From an uncultured Gammaproteobacteria bacterium (GTDB lineage: Bacteria > Pseudomonadota > Gammaproteobacteria > Steroidobacterales > Foliamicaceae), in assembly GCA_951828235.1 (NCBI GenBank), contig OX639965.1, positions 124,001-188,000 on the forward strand: 64,000 nt of DNA, in the 5' to 3' direction. How positions within the stretch are numbered: the first letter of the stretch is position 1; each line of letters opens with the position of its first letter. Shown in pieces: positions 35,991-44,590 of the stretch. A program made the translations under genes and the position numbers. The notes under the pieces are model-generated. The model saw only the letters and a list, made by a program, of their open reading frames with translations, was not told the origin of the DNA and ran no database searches.

Positions 35991-36671
35991 ATGGCGGATC
36001 AAGAACGGTCGAAACGAGTCCCACAGAATCCTGAGCCAGAGGTGAATCCTAGGCTTACTCAACAGGCGAAGCCCTCGAGGCCCGAAGAAGCAAAACCGGA
36101 GAGCACGGATAAGGGTGCCGGCCCCTACCGGCGGCCTTTCATGAAGAGAACAGACTTCCCGTACGTCGTGACCATGTTGTTCGCGTTTTTTGCATGGGCT
36201 GTTACGCACGCGGTCGACCGCTTGATAGTACTTCCGCTTGTCAAGCTCACACAGACCATCGAGGAACAGGAGGACGGCCACTACCTAACATTTGAATTCA
36301 AGAACATCACGAGCAACGTTAATTTCCGGAACCTGACCATCAGAATCCTCGGCGAGAATGAGGCGAACCGATTTTCCAAGCCAAAGCCGATTGTTATCGG
36401 CAGCGGCTGGATCGCCGACGCAAAACTCTTCGGCAATCGCGACGGTATTAAACTAGAGTTTCCAAGTTTCCACCCTGGTTGGAGACTGGAGCTGACGACG
36501 GTTATGACTGGAGGGGGGGCGCCCACGGTTCATCTGGAAAGTGCGGACGTGCCGACGATACTTGAACCCGTTGGTCTGCGAACAGCGCTGGTCGAATGGG
36601 AGCTGCACATCATCGCCTCATTGGCTGGCCTTGCCCTTATGTCCATCATCGTGTGGGCGACGAAACGTTAG
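35991..36671 (+). CDS. Two-TM envelope protein of unknown function
   Basis: A 226-residue protein. The first about 55 residues are Pro/Lys/Glu-rich and probably cytoplasmic. One membrane helix (VVTMLFAFFAWAVTHAV) follows, then a beta-rich extracytoplasmic domain of about 110 residues (TFEFKNITSNVNFRNLTIRI), and a second helix near the C-terminus (IIASLAGLALMSIIVW). No family is recognised. It starts 71 bp after the target duplication of the IS1202-like element and lies 28 bp upstream of the next gene, so the two probably form an operon. Confidence 0.65.
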   Translation: MADQERSKRVPQNPEPEVNPRLTQQAKPSRPEEAKPESTDKGAGPYRRPFMKRTDFPYVVTMLFAFFAWAVTHAVDRLIVLPLVKLTQTIEEQEDGHYLTFEFKNITSNVNFRNLTIRILGENEANRFSKPKPIVIGSGWIADAKLFGNRDGIKLEFPSFHPGWRLELTTVMTGGGAPTVHLESADVPTILEPVGLRTALVEWELHIIASLAGLALMSIIVWATKR

Positions 36672-36699
36672 CGATCCTGGGAATGGAGAGGAGGCTGAA

Positions 36700-37827
36700 A
36701 TGAGAGCATCTTTGCTCCTGGGGCTGGTTCTGGTCGTCACTGGGGCTCCGGGCAGTTCGCTCGCGCAGGGGCAAAATCTGTCGGTAATCCGCACCGTAGC
36801 GGACGATGACACAAATAGGGGAATAAGGTGCAAAAAAATTTCGCTGATACGGACTAACGGGACGTGGGAACAGTTCGGAGCCAGCAACTCGGAAGGCATA
36901 AAGGTAATTCCCGTCGGCCGAACCGAACCGTGCTACGATGGAATGGTTATTGAAGTGGTTCCAGATACAGCCCGCTACGTGAAATCCAGAAAGGATGTGG
37001 AATGCACCAACCCTGAAGTAGTGCGGGTTTTGCCCTTTAATCGCCGCTTAATGGAAAATCATGAAACCAATAATCTGCTTCAGAATATTGACAACCTAGC
37101 CGCCACCGACGCCCCCGCGCTCGAGGCGCTACTATATAGCGACATCTCCGGTCAGGTCGCACTCGCTGACCAGAATCTGTCCCAAGACTATTACCAGCGG
37201 GCGCAATCCGCGTTGGCGAACGCTACCGGCTTTCCCGGTGAACCAGTGGGGGCGGATGGCGGCCGCATATCGGAGTTCACCATGCACTTGATGCAGTATC
37301 AGCAATCAGTGGGACTCAAACCTACCGGAATACCGAATTACGAAACTTTCGCAACCGCAGCTGACCGCGATATTGGCTCGTTTCGTCACGCGGTCTATGC
37401 CGATCCGGGGGATGTTGCTAGAAGAAGCGAACCAGCATGCTTGCGGCTGACTTCGAGCGATGTCATGACCGGGGGAGAGTCAACACTCGTGACGGCGCTA
37501 GTCCGCGCCGCGGAGGAAAGGGAGAGCGCCGGGGAGTACGGTAAAGCAGCGCTGTTCTTCAATGAAGCGCATGCTCGCGTTGACGGTAACACAATGATGT
37601 CCGTCTATACAGAACACCTCGTTTACGAGAACGCCGGTCGCGCGTTGAACGTGCCAGTTCCTGTTCTGTGCGACCCCATTCAGCGTCGGTTCGTGATGTC
37701 TCCCGCAATGGTCGAAGCGATACGTGCTCGCCAGCAAGTGGAGCCAACTGGCATCCTTGATTATCAGACCCTCCGGAGTCTCGCCAACATTGACGTGGGG
37801 CCTTTTCTCGCTCGTCAGACAAACTGA
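36700..37827 (+). CDS. Exported protein with two peptidoglycan-binding-like repeats
   Basis: A 375-residue protein from the ATG at 36700, with GAGAGGAGG upstream. The signal peptide (MRASLLLGLVLVVTGAPG, then SSLAQG) indicates export. Two segments with the PG_binding_1 rhythm are visible: FTMHLMQYQQSVGLKPTGIP and VEAIRARQQVEPTGILDYQT, each ending in an aspartate-plus-IG/VG pattern. This suggests cell-wall contact. The family is otherwise unrecognised. It probably acts with the upstream membrane protein (inference). Confidence 0.7.
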   Translation: MRASLLLGLVLVVTGAPGSSLAQGQNLSVIRTVADDDTNRGIRCKKISLIRTNGTWEQFGASNSEGIKVIPVGRTEPCYDGMVIEVVPDTARYVKSRKDVECTNPEVVRVLPFNRRLMENHETNNLLQNIDNLAATDAPALEALLYSDISGQVALADQNLSQDYYQRAQSALANATGFPGEPVGADGGRISEFTMHLMQYQQSVGLKPTGIPNYETFATAADRDIGSFRHAVYADPGDVARRSEPACLRLTSSDVMTGGESTLVTALVRAAEERESAGEYGKAALFFNEAHARVDGNTMMSVYTEHLVYENAGRALNVPVPVLCDPIQRRFVMSPAMVEAIRARQQVEPTGILDYQTLRSLANIDVGPFLARQTN

Positions 37828-38007
37828 CGCAATTGGCCCGCATCCGTCACCGATTGCTCTAATCGCGCAAATTTGCCTTTAAGGATGGGGTTCGTTGGGC
37901 TGGATGCGACTGAGGAGTCATGAACCGGTAGCCGGCTGCGCTTGGATGGCGTTTCCCAGGCCGTTTCGGAGGCACTTTTTTGGTTTCAGCTGATGGTCAA
38001 GCGTAGG

Positions 38008-38039
38008 TCACACTCGGCCAGAGCTCTCGCCGAGTGTGA
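38008..38039. repeat. 11-bp perfect inverted repeat
   Basis: TCACACTCGGC and its complement GCCGAGTGTGA enclose a 10-nt loop 180 bp after the preceding gene and 27 bp before the IS3 element. No T-run follows. It may be a terminator, an IS target-site feature or an operator. Confidence 0.4.
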
Positions 38040-38141
38040 TAGGACTATCGCGTCTACACCCAAGATTGAGGGTACTCCCAAAAACTGGGCCACATTGGAT
38101 GCGATTTCTGACAAACTCTAGACGAAGAGGGAGGATGTCGG

Positions 38142-38402
38142 ATGAAGCGCAAGCGCTACTCGGTCGAGCAGATCGTCGCGGCCGTCAGGCAGCACGATTT
38201 GGGGGTCTCGGCGGCGGATATTGCCCGTAAGCTCGGGATTGCCGAGCAAACTTTTTACCGCTGGAAGAAGCAGTATGGCGGCCTGGAGCCGTCGGAGGTC
38301 CGGGAACTGAAGCAGCTCCGCGAGGAGAACGCCAAGCTCAAGCGCCTGGTGGCGGACTTGAGCCTGGACAAGGTGATGCTGCAGGACATCGCGGGAAAAA
38401 TG
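38142..38402 (+). pseudogene. IS3 orfA, cut near its 3' end by IS1111-type element
   Basis: The frame encodes a typical OrfA: helix-turn-helix (YSVEQIVAAVRQHDLGVS, AEQTFYRWKKQYGG) followed by a leucine-zipper segment (ELKQLREENAKLKRLVADLS). Similarity stops at LQDIAGK, right after a GGGAAAAA run that is the expected slippage site. From there the passenger sequence takes over and the frame ends artificially at 38495. Confidence 0.85.
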
Positions 38403-38416
38403 TATGGTCCGCTCCC

Positions 38417-38652
38417 GGTTTGCAACAGCATTCGAAGATCTTCGGCAAGACGGGGCTGCGATAATGTATCCGGCCTGTTGATGGATCAGTCTTGATCCTG
38501 GCCCTGATGGAACTCCGTGCCGGTGACGTCCTCAAAAATGGTTCGATCTCGGGGATCGTTTTTTTCTGTCAGGTTGCGCACCGGGGGATTGCCCTGTTGC
38601 CATTCACTCCTAAGGCTGTCGCAGAACTCCTGGGAATCGGTTGGTATAACTT
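38417..38652 (-). ncRNA. Candidate guide (seekRNA/bridge RNA) region of IS1111 element
   Basis: In IS1111-group elements the guide RNA that pairs with target and donor DNA is encoded in the non-coding DNA 3' of the transposase. This 236-bp stretch is in that position and orientation and has no convincing gene. Several self-complementary GC-rich words (for example GATCTCGGGGATC) suggest folding. The RNA itself is inferred from position only. Confidence 0.45.
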
Positions 38653-39678
38653 CTAAGCGGCTTGGGGACGATAGATCGTCTCTTGGCTCAACACCGCCCA
38701 ACTGATGCGCGCCAGCTTGTTGGCCAGCGCCACCACAGCTACATTCCGGTGGGTGCGTGTCTCCAGCGCAGAGACCCACGCACCGAGCCGGTGCCGATCG
38801 CGGTGCACGTGAAGCACCACCGAACGAGCGCCGTGGATGAGCAGCCGCCGCAGATAGGGATTGCCCCGTTTGGTGACACCAAGCAGTCGTGTTTTGCCGC
38901 CCGTGGAGTGTTGCCGTGGCACCAGGCCAAGCCAGGCAGCCACCTCTCGGCCGCTTTGGAACTCCGAGCCGTTGCCGATCGCAGCGACCAGTGCCGTGGC
39001 GCCTAGCGGTCCAATACCCGGAACGGTCAGCAAGCGCCGGCAGTCATCCCGATTGGCGGCGATGGATTTAATCTGCCGGTTGGCTTCATCGATCATGTCC
39101 TCCACCAGGTCCCAGCGGCTCGAGAGCCGCGCGAGGATCGAGCGCATGGGCGCAGAAAGAGCGTTCTCGGCGTCTTCGAGGATGCCGGGCAAGTCCTGTC
39201 GTAGCGCCGGTCGGCCTTTGTCGACGGTCAGCCCGTTTTCCAATAGAAAGGCGCGGATCTGATTGACGATGGCGGTGCGGTCGTGTACCAGGCGCTCACG
39301 GTAGCGGTGCAGGGCTTGAAGATCCAGCTGCTCGGCGGACTTCACCGGCACGAACCGCATGGTTGGACGGCGAGCGGCCTCGGCGATGGCTTCCGCATCG
39401 TTGAAGTCGTTCTTCTGTGATTTGACGTAGGGCTTGACGAACTGCGGCGCAATGAGCTTGACGGTCAATCCCAGGTCCTGCATCCGTCGCGCCAGAAACT
39501 GTGTGCCCGGGCAGGCTTCCATGGCGGTCAGATCAGGCGCCAACTGGGCCATGAGCGCCATGAGCTTGGAACGCCGGACTTTCCTTTGCAGGATCGGCTC
39601 GCCTTCGCGGTTGGTGCCAACGAGGTGGAACCAGCATTTTCCGGCGTCAATGCCCAGTGTGTAGATGGTGTTGTTCAT
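38653..39678 (-). CDS. IS110-family (IS1111 group) transposase
   Basis: A 341-residue DEDD-type transposase. The N-terminal RuvC-like domain starts YTLGIDAGKCWFHLVG with the first Asp and continues with LTAMEACPGTQFLAR (Glu) and KNDFNDAEAIAEAA (the Asp pair). The C-terminal Transposase_20 domain has LLTVPGIGPLGATALVAAIG and the conserved serine region. The frame is complete. This family inserts by RNA-guided recombination rather than cut-and-paste, so no target duplication is expected. Confidence 0.95.
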   Translation of the reverse strand: MNNTIYTLGIDAGKCWFHLVGTNREGEPILQRKVRRSKLMALMAQLAPDLTAMEACPGTQFLARRMQDLGLTVKLIAPQFVKPYVKSQKNDFNDAEAIAEAARRPTMRFVPVKSAEQLDLQALHRYRERLVHDRTAIVNQIRAFLLENGLTVDKGRPALRQDLPGILEDAENALSAPMRSILARLSSRWDLVEDMIDEANRQIKSIAANRDDCRRLLTVPGIGPLGATALVAAIGNGSEFQSGREVAAWLGLVPRQHSTGGKTRLLGVTKRGNPYLRRLLIHGARSVVLHVHRDRHRLGAWVSALETRTHRNVAVVALANKLARISWAVLSQETIYRPQAA

Positions 39679-39736
39679 GGTCTTCTCCAGTCAAGATAGC
39701 TACCGTGATTATGGGTGGGAGCGGACCATTCCATTA

Positions 39737-40585
39737 ATGGTAGGCGCATCGCAACGCCGCTCGGCGGTGCGCTATCTGGCAGGGCGCTACTCGGTGAGCG
39801 AGCGGCGCGGTTGTGAAGTGACGCGCACCGCCCGCAGCACGTTCCAGTACAAGTCGATCAGGCCGTCTCAGGAGTCGCTGCGGCAGAAGATCCGGGACCT
39901 GGCGCTGAGCCGGGTCCGGTACGGCTACAAGCGCATCCACGTGATGCTCAAGCGCCAGGGGATCCACGTGAACAAGAAGCGCGTCTATCGCCTGTATTGC
40001 AAGGAAGGCCTGCAATTACGGCCTCGGCGGCCCAGGCGGCATGTCAGCGCAGCAAGCCGGCAACCGCCACGCACCAAGCCGCGGGCGCCGAACGTGGCCT
40101 GGTCAATGGACTTCGTCAGTGATCAGACCGTCGAAGGACTGCGCTTTCGAGCGCTGACGGTCGTGGATGTCTTCACGAGGGAGTGTCTGGCCATTGAACC
40201 CGGCAAGAGCCTACGAGGCACCGATGTGGTCAATGTCTTAAGTCGGATCACCAAGGAATGTGGCGCTCCGAAGCGGATTTACTGTGACAACGGCAGCGAG
40301 TTCGTCGGCCGGCTGGTTGATCTGTGGGCTTATGCCAACAGCGTGACCATGGAGTTCTCCCGGCCCGGAAAGCCCACGGACAATGCGTTCATCGAGTCGT
40401 TCAACGGAAGTCTCCGGGACGAATGTCTCAACGTGCACTGGTTCGATGATTTGACGGACGCCAAGGAGAAGTTGCAAGCTTGGCGGCGAGAGTACAACGA
40501 GAGCCGGCCTCACCGGTCTCTCGGTGAGCTCTCGCCCTTGGAATTCAAGGCCCGATGGGCCGAAAACAGGTCAGAAATTCGCTGA
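39737..40585 (+). pseudogene. IS3 orfB, separated from orfA
   Basis: A 282-residue OrfB portion with an HTH_21-like domain (RVRYGYKRIHVMLKRQG) and a complete rve integrase core: NVAWSMDFVSDQT (Asp), IYCDNGSEFVGR (Asp) and TDNAFIESFNGSLRDECL (Glu). The catalytic triad is intact. Because the passenger element sits between it and orfA, it can no longer be made by frameshifting from OrfA, though independent translation from the ATG at 39737 is possible. Confidence 0.85.
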
Positions 40586-40679
40586 CGATCTGGCCCAGGA
40601 AATGGGGGCCCCTCAAGATCCGAGATTTTCTCGGATCGAATGGCCCAGAGAAGGGGGCAAGTCCAGAAACCTTCAAGGC

Positions 40680-42077
40680 TCAGGAAGTTGGCACGTTGGA
40701 ATTCACAACTAAGCTAGTTTCGATGTCTGGGCTAGCACGAACGAAGGTAGCAAGTTTGGAAATGATCATATTCGCCAGTGCTTCTCGCTCATCACGGGAT
40801 AACGTATATAGAAGGTCCGTCTGTGCGATCCGATGCATCACTAAATTGTACGCCTGCGAGAAGTGAAGGAAGCCCTCAATCTCAAATAATTTTGCGTTAT
40901 TTTCTGAATCGACTGCAACGGGCTCTTTTAGACCATACCTTTCTGCCATTTCTGTGTTCAGCGTTATGTCTGAGTTCGGCAAGGACTCAAGTGCTCTAGA
41001 ATTCCTGGATCCAGAGTGCAACTTAGTCACAGAAACAGATACACTCTCGACAGCTCGTGGCCGGGAATCGAAAGGTGTCGCGCCCATGTCGCACCGGACA
41101 GTCTTAGCAGTCATAACGGTGTAAGTTGGGACACCGTTTCTCTCTAACACATCGAAATCGATGTCAAATAATTTTCCACGCGAATAGATCGGAATCGTTG
41201 CAGTAAGCCCCAATCCGTTTCCAAGAATTTGAAGTCCAGTGTTTACTTCTGAGTCGATCGAAGCTACACAGAATATACGATCCAATGGTCCTGACGCGAG
41301 ATCAAATGCGCGCTCAAGTATTTTTCGCCCCTCGTCGAGCGATAGGGTGTTCCAATTCAAACCTGAAGAAATCTCTACCAGTAACTCATCTTTGGTGAGC
41401 TCATTGACTGGTCTGAATGTCCAAAGACCAATTGGGCCTCCCCTCAGATCCGGTTTTCCATTGGAGTAGGACTTGATCAGCTTGACTGGGAATTCAGTCT
41501 GCTCATTCGGGAACTCTACGACATACGTTTTTTCTATAAGATCGCTCTTCTTAATTGACAGATTTGCTAACGCGTCTGTCCTATCCAAATTGTAGAGCGC
41601 AACAACATTCACATTGCCATGCCTTTCAGTATTGCGAAAATTTCCCACAATCTCGACAATCACGCCTGCATTGCGGGAAAAAACGTCGCGACGGCGATTC
41701 GTTTCGACTCGATCAAAAAGATTTACTTCCTGCATCGCGATCGCGTATCGCTTCCCTCGTTCCATACGAAAAATTAGCGAGTCGTGTGTCTTACCTGCAA
41801 CCCCGCTTTCCGAGTGGACATCGCAATATTGACCTCCCAAACCACGATGTGCGTTTACATGGCGGCATTCACCGACTTTAACCACCGAGCCAACCCGCAA
41901 GTAACCGATGCGTTTACCGGCAGCCCTGCCCTCCGAATCGGTCCAGCGTAGATTCCTTGAAGGAATAACGAACGCACCTTCCTTGATAATGCCCCACTCA
42001 AATTCGAATTCACTTTCGGCAAGAAGATTCCCGCTCAGCACAAGAACTCCAGCAAACAAGAAGAACGCAAATCTCAT
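40680..42077 (-). CDS. Exported protein of unknown function
   Basis: From the ATG at 42077, with GAGAGG upstream, this is 465 residues. Residues 1-20 are a clear signal peptide (MRFAFFLFAGVLVLSGN, then LLA). The mature protein has many short beta-rich segments and Arg/Asn-rich loops and no family I recognise. An acidic EFEFEWG patch starts the mature chain. The gene is flanked on both sides by IS material and has the AT-richer composition of the accessory region, which points to recent acquisition. Confidence 0.7.
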   Translation of the reverse strand: MRFAFFLFAGVLVLSGNLLAESEFEFEWGIIKEGAFVIPSRNLRWTDSEGRAAGKRIGYLRVGSVVKVGECRHVNAHRGLGGQYCDVHSESGVAGKTHDSLIFRMERGKRYAIAMQEVNLFDRVETNRRRDVFSRNAGVIVEIVGNFRNTERHGNVNVVALYNLDRTDALANLSIKKSDLIEKTYVVEFPNEQTEFPVKLIKSYSNGKPDLRGGPIGLWTFRPVNELTKDELLVEISSGLNWNTLSLDEGRKILERAFDLASGPLDRIFCVASIDSEVNTGLQILGNGLGLTATIPIYSRGKLFDIDFDVLERNGVPTYTVMTAKTVRCDMGATPFDSRPRAVESVSVSVTKLHSGSRNSRALESLPNSDITLNTEMAERYGLKEPVAVDSENNAKLFEIEGFLHFSQAYNLVMHRIAQTDLLYTLSRDEREALANMIISKLATFVRASPDIETSLVVNSNVPTS

Positions 42078-42204
42078 TTTGCACCTCTCAACCCTGCTGC
42101 CAATCAATAATAGCGTTACTATAAAACTAAAAGCAGGGGGATGCGCCATCCCGGCGCCGTCGTCGACGGAAGTAAGTCAAGCTCAAGCCGTATCTGGGCA
42201 AGGT

Positions 42205-42687
42205 TGTCACTGCTGAAGTAATACTCCCCATTTCTTGGAGTGACCCCCTGAGGTTGGACACTTTGGCGGCGGGGTTTTGCCAGTAGGCTTGCTGGGCCAG
42301 GAGGATCTGACTATGGCCCGTCGTCATCGCAGTTACAGTCTTGAGTTCAAGCGCCACGTGGCGCAGCAGTATCTATCCGGTGAGATCCCCCTTGCCCGAC
42401 TGGCGCGTCAGCACGACATGTGCCGGTCGCTGATTCGGATTTGGGTGGCCAATTACGAGGCGCGAGAGTTTGACGATGAACAGGTGCAAGGCGATGTGCT
42501 GGCCCGCTACGAAGCGCGGATCGCGGAACTTGAGCGCAAGGTGGGCCAGTTGGTCATGGAGAACGACCTATCGAAAAAAGCCCGCCGAGCGGTGGAACAA
42601 CCCAGCGGCGCGATGGCCTCTGTCGTGAGCTGTCACTGCTGAAGTAATACTCCCCATTTCTTGGAGTGACCCCCTGAAGTTGGACAC
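42205..42687. repeat. 57-bp direct repeats flanking an IS3 orfA
   Basis: A 57-bp sequence beginning tgtcactgctgaagtaatac and ending ggttggacac (agttggacac in the second copy) occurs at 42205-42261 and 42631-42687. The copies differ at one base (G versus A). The inner part is the IS3-type terminal repeat TGACCCCCTGA. The outer part looks like the end of another element. Confidence 0.8.
42313..42642 (+). pseudogene. IS3-type orfA, 3' truncated
   Basis: From the ATG at 42313 the frame encodes a second, different OrfA (HRSYSLEFKRHVAQQYLSGE, then an HTH and the coiled segment YEARIAELERKVGQLVMEND). It loses similarity near 42627, where the second 57-bp repeat begins, and no orfB follows. It is not functional as a transposase. 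Confidence 0.8.
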
Positions 42688-42701
42688 GAGGGCCGTGAGA
42701 T

Positions 42702-42790
42702 TTAGGCCGCTTGCCGAGCACGTCGTTCCTCAAAATCCATCGGGCTGAGATAGCCCAGTGCCGAATGGTGGTTGCGCATTGGGCCGAATG
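42702..42790 (-). pseudogene. IS3-type orfB, last about 28 codons
   Basis: The minus strand reads RNHHSALGYLSPMDFEERRA and a stop at 42702-42704, the typical OrfB C-terminus. It is joined to the terminal repeat in the second 57-bp copy. It lies in opposite orientation to the nearby orfA, so the two come from different or rearranged elements. Confidence 0.7.
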
Positions 42791-42918
42791 GAATCTCCCA
42801 GCGACAGACTTCGATGTGTCAAGAGAGAAATCATCTGCGTTTAGCTATATTTGGATGCGTATACGAAATTTTCCGCAAACGCATAACATTCAAGAATGGG
42901 TAGCAATAGGAACCTGAA

Positions 42919-43376
42919 TTGAGCGGCGTCAACGAAATCAACAATCAACGGCGCGACATCGTCCGTTCGCTCAGCGCTGCCGTCAGCATGGGCGCGTTGA
43001 GCGGACTTGTGGGGCCGAAAACGTCAGTGGCGCAGGACGCCGGCGGGCGACCTCGTGCCCAACGGCCTGCCCCACGCAGCCGCTACCGGCGAGCCGGCCA
43101 TCGTCAAATTTGACCGGCCGTTCGACATGAGCGATCCCCTCGAGGCGTGGTACGCGAAGATCAAGGCCACGAATAACCTGGCCGGTGAGAAGACCTATTC
43201 GAGCCGGTGGAGGAACTCGAAAACCCCTATACCGGCGAAGTCATCGCCGTCGAGGACTCCGTACCCAATTGCTGTGGAACGTCGAGGGCAAGAAGATCCA
43301 CTCCGTGGACCGCATTCCGGACTTCGTTCTCGAGTACTTGCTGGGCAAGTACGGCGACCGCCTCTTAATAGCCTGA
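42919..43376 (+). pseudogene. DUF1838 gene, decayed
   Basis: A TTG start leads into INNQRRDIVRSLSAAVSMGA, a Tat leader matching the protein at 1711-2658. After a frameshift near 43045 the text resumes as DLVPNGLPHAAATGEPAIVK and YAKIKATNNLAGEKTY. The middle, about half the gene, is deleted, and the C-terminal KIHSVDRIPDFVLEYLLGKY survives in another frame. Frameshifts and deletion make it non-functional. It forms the left edge of the duplicated block. Confidence 0.85.
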
Positions 43377-43775
43377 CGGCGCTCCGGCGACAGTAGCGCC
43401 GCCAACCGCTTCAGGGACGCAGCCCTTGTTCTGTTCCAGCCGCACCAGGGCCTGCCACTTGGCGTGGTTGCGCAATCTGTCTTTCTGGCGCATGACCCTG
43501 GCAGGATTCACGGCCATTGATGCTGGGTAAACGTCGTAAATGGTGTACGGGGGTTCAGTGTGGGTCACGGCAAAAGACTGAACGCTATCGGCCGCGTTTC
43601 GGCTGGAATAGCCTTGCCGCCACTTGGGATCGAGTTCGGCTTCGACGGTCAGGCGCTCCGCTTGCAATTCGATACAGCCATGCCCGGCATATTCTTCAAG
43701 GTATGTGGTCCGGTACTGCGAGTGTGCGCATCCGGCCAGAGCCAGGACGGCGAGCGCAGGCAGGTACTTCTTCAT
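43365..43775 (-). CDS. Small lipoprotein of unknown function (copy A)
   Basis: From the ATG at 43775 this is 136 residues beginning MKKYLPALAVLALAGCAHS, with a clear lipobox (LALAGC) for lipidation at Cys17. The mature part holds HGCIELQAERLTVEAELDPK and a C-terminal WQALVRLEQNKGC, with paired cysteines. No family is recognised. It is nearly identical to the copy at 53958-54368, and a third, partial copy of its 3' end lies at 46345-46421. Presumably anchored in the outer membrane. Confidence 0.75.
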   Translation of the reverse strand: MKKYLPALAVLALAGCAHSQYRTTYLEEYAGHGCIELQAERLTVEAELDPKWRQGYSSRNAADSVQSFAVTHTEPPYTIYDVYPASMAVNPARVMRQKDRLRNHAKWQALVRLEQNKGCVPEAVGGATVAGAPSGY

Positions 43776-43815
43776 TGCTCTAAAGAATACCAGCGGCAAC
43801 GACCGGCACGGGGGC

Positions 43816-44178
43816 TTAGTTCGCAGGAACCGGTTCGATGCAGCGCGGGCCTTCGTGCGCGGCGTTGTTGACCCAGCGGCTGACGGGCCGGACCGTGATG
43901 GCCTCCGCCGAGCAAGGATCCAACGCGACGTCCTCGCCGGCTAGCCAGGGGGCGAATGCGTCTTCGGGCAGGATGACGGGCATGCGGTGGTGGATGGGCT
44001 TCATCGCCTCGTTGGCCTGCGTGGTCAGCACGGTGCAGGTTTCGATGGCGTCGCCTGGCGCCGCGTTCTGCCCGGGAGCGACGTTGTAGCGCGGGGTCAG
44101 TTCCACGGGTTCGCCGGGCAGGTTCATGTAGTCATGGACCTGCTGCCAGGAAAAACGCTGGGTGAATCGTCCGCACAT
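43816..44178 (-). pseudogene. SRAP (YedK/HMCES-like) gene, internal deletion (copy A)
   Basis: The frame starts MCGRFTQRFSWQQV, with the catalytic Cys2 of SRAP proteins, and continues to YNVAPGQ. It then jumps directly to PGDAIETCTVLTTQANEAM, losing about 85 residues that include the WGLLPAW, NAR and FFEW motifs present in copy B. The C-terminal IHHRMPVILP with the active-site His remains. SRAP proteins crosslink to abasic sites in single-stranded DNA. Without the middle strands this 120-residue product should not fold or bind. Confidence 0.85.
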
Positions 44179-44184
44179 GCTGGT

Positions 44185-44550
44185 TCACACCTCATAGACC
44201 GACTCGAATCCGCCGAAGATCATCCGCTTGCCGTCGAACGGGATCGGGTTCTTGTCCGGATCGAACCGGCTGTCGGTCTTCGCCAGGTCGTGCATCCGCG
44301 CCATCGCCTTGTCGCGAGTCGCCTTGTCGGGCCACTCGATCCAGGAAAAGGCAACCGTTTCGTCATCTTTCGCCTTGACCGCCTTGCGGAAATCGGTGTG
44401 CTTGCCGTGGGGCACGTCGTCGCCCCAGCATTCGACCACGCGGGTGGCGCCGAGCTCGATTAAAAGGCCATCGAAGCCGCGCGCGTGGTCGATGTAAGCC
44501 TGCTTGTTGGCGGTCGGAACCGCCATCACGAAACCGTCGATATAACCCAT
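44185..44550 (-). CDS. DUF1428 family protein (copy A)
   Basis: A 121-residue YbaA-like protein: MGYIDGFVMAVPTANKQAYI, VVECWGDDVPHGKHTDF, FSWIEWPDKATRD and a C-terminal MIFGGFESVYEV. The fold is a dimeric alpha/beta barrel of unknown role in this family. The start lies 40 bp downstream of the hydrolase stop and the end lies 6 bp upstream of the SRAP gene, so the four genes may form one minus-strand operon. The full copy B is at 56628-56993. Confidence 0.88.
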   Translation of the reverse strand: MGYIDGFVMAVPTANKQAYIDHARGFDGLLIELGATRVVECWGDDVPHGKHTDFRKAVKAKDDETVAFSWIEWPDKATRDKAMARMHDLAKTDSRFDPDKNPIPFDGKRMIFGGFESVYEV

Positions 44551-44590
44551 GTCGATCCTTCCGGGGTGCTATTGCCCCCATTCTGCTGAA

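Larger units (their letters stand above)
38403..39739 (-). mobile_element. IS110-family (IS1111 group) insertion sequence
   Basis: A roughly 1.34-kb element inside the IS3 element. A perfect 13-bp subterminal inverted repeat, ATGGTCCGCTCCC at 38404-38416 and its complement at 39717-39729, marks the IS1111 group; plain IS110 elements lack such repeats. The short word AATG occurs at both junctions. About 236 bp of non-coding DNA follows the transposase and about 40 bp precede it. The exact edges are uncertain by a few bases. Confidence 0.85.
38067..40615 (+). mobile_element. IS3-family insertion sequence, interrupted
   Basis: Ends beginning TGAGGGTACTCCC at the left and TGAGGGGCCCCC (reverse complement) at the right continue into shared CTGGGCCA words. 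It is flanked by the 4-bp repeat AGAT (38063-38066 and 40616-40619). Without its internal IS110-type passenger the element is about 1.2 kb, a normal IS3 size. The interruption between orfA and orfB should prevent it from making a full OrfAB transposase. Confidence 0.85.

Noticed and set aside
42205..42687. Repeats considered as a CRISPR array
   Set aside because: Only two copies, 57 bp long and 369 bp apart, with an IS gene between them. No array of short, evenly spaced repeats is present anywhere in the window and no cas genes were seen.
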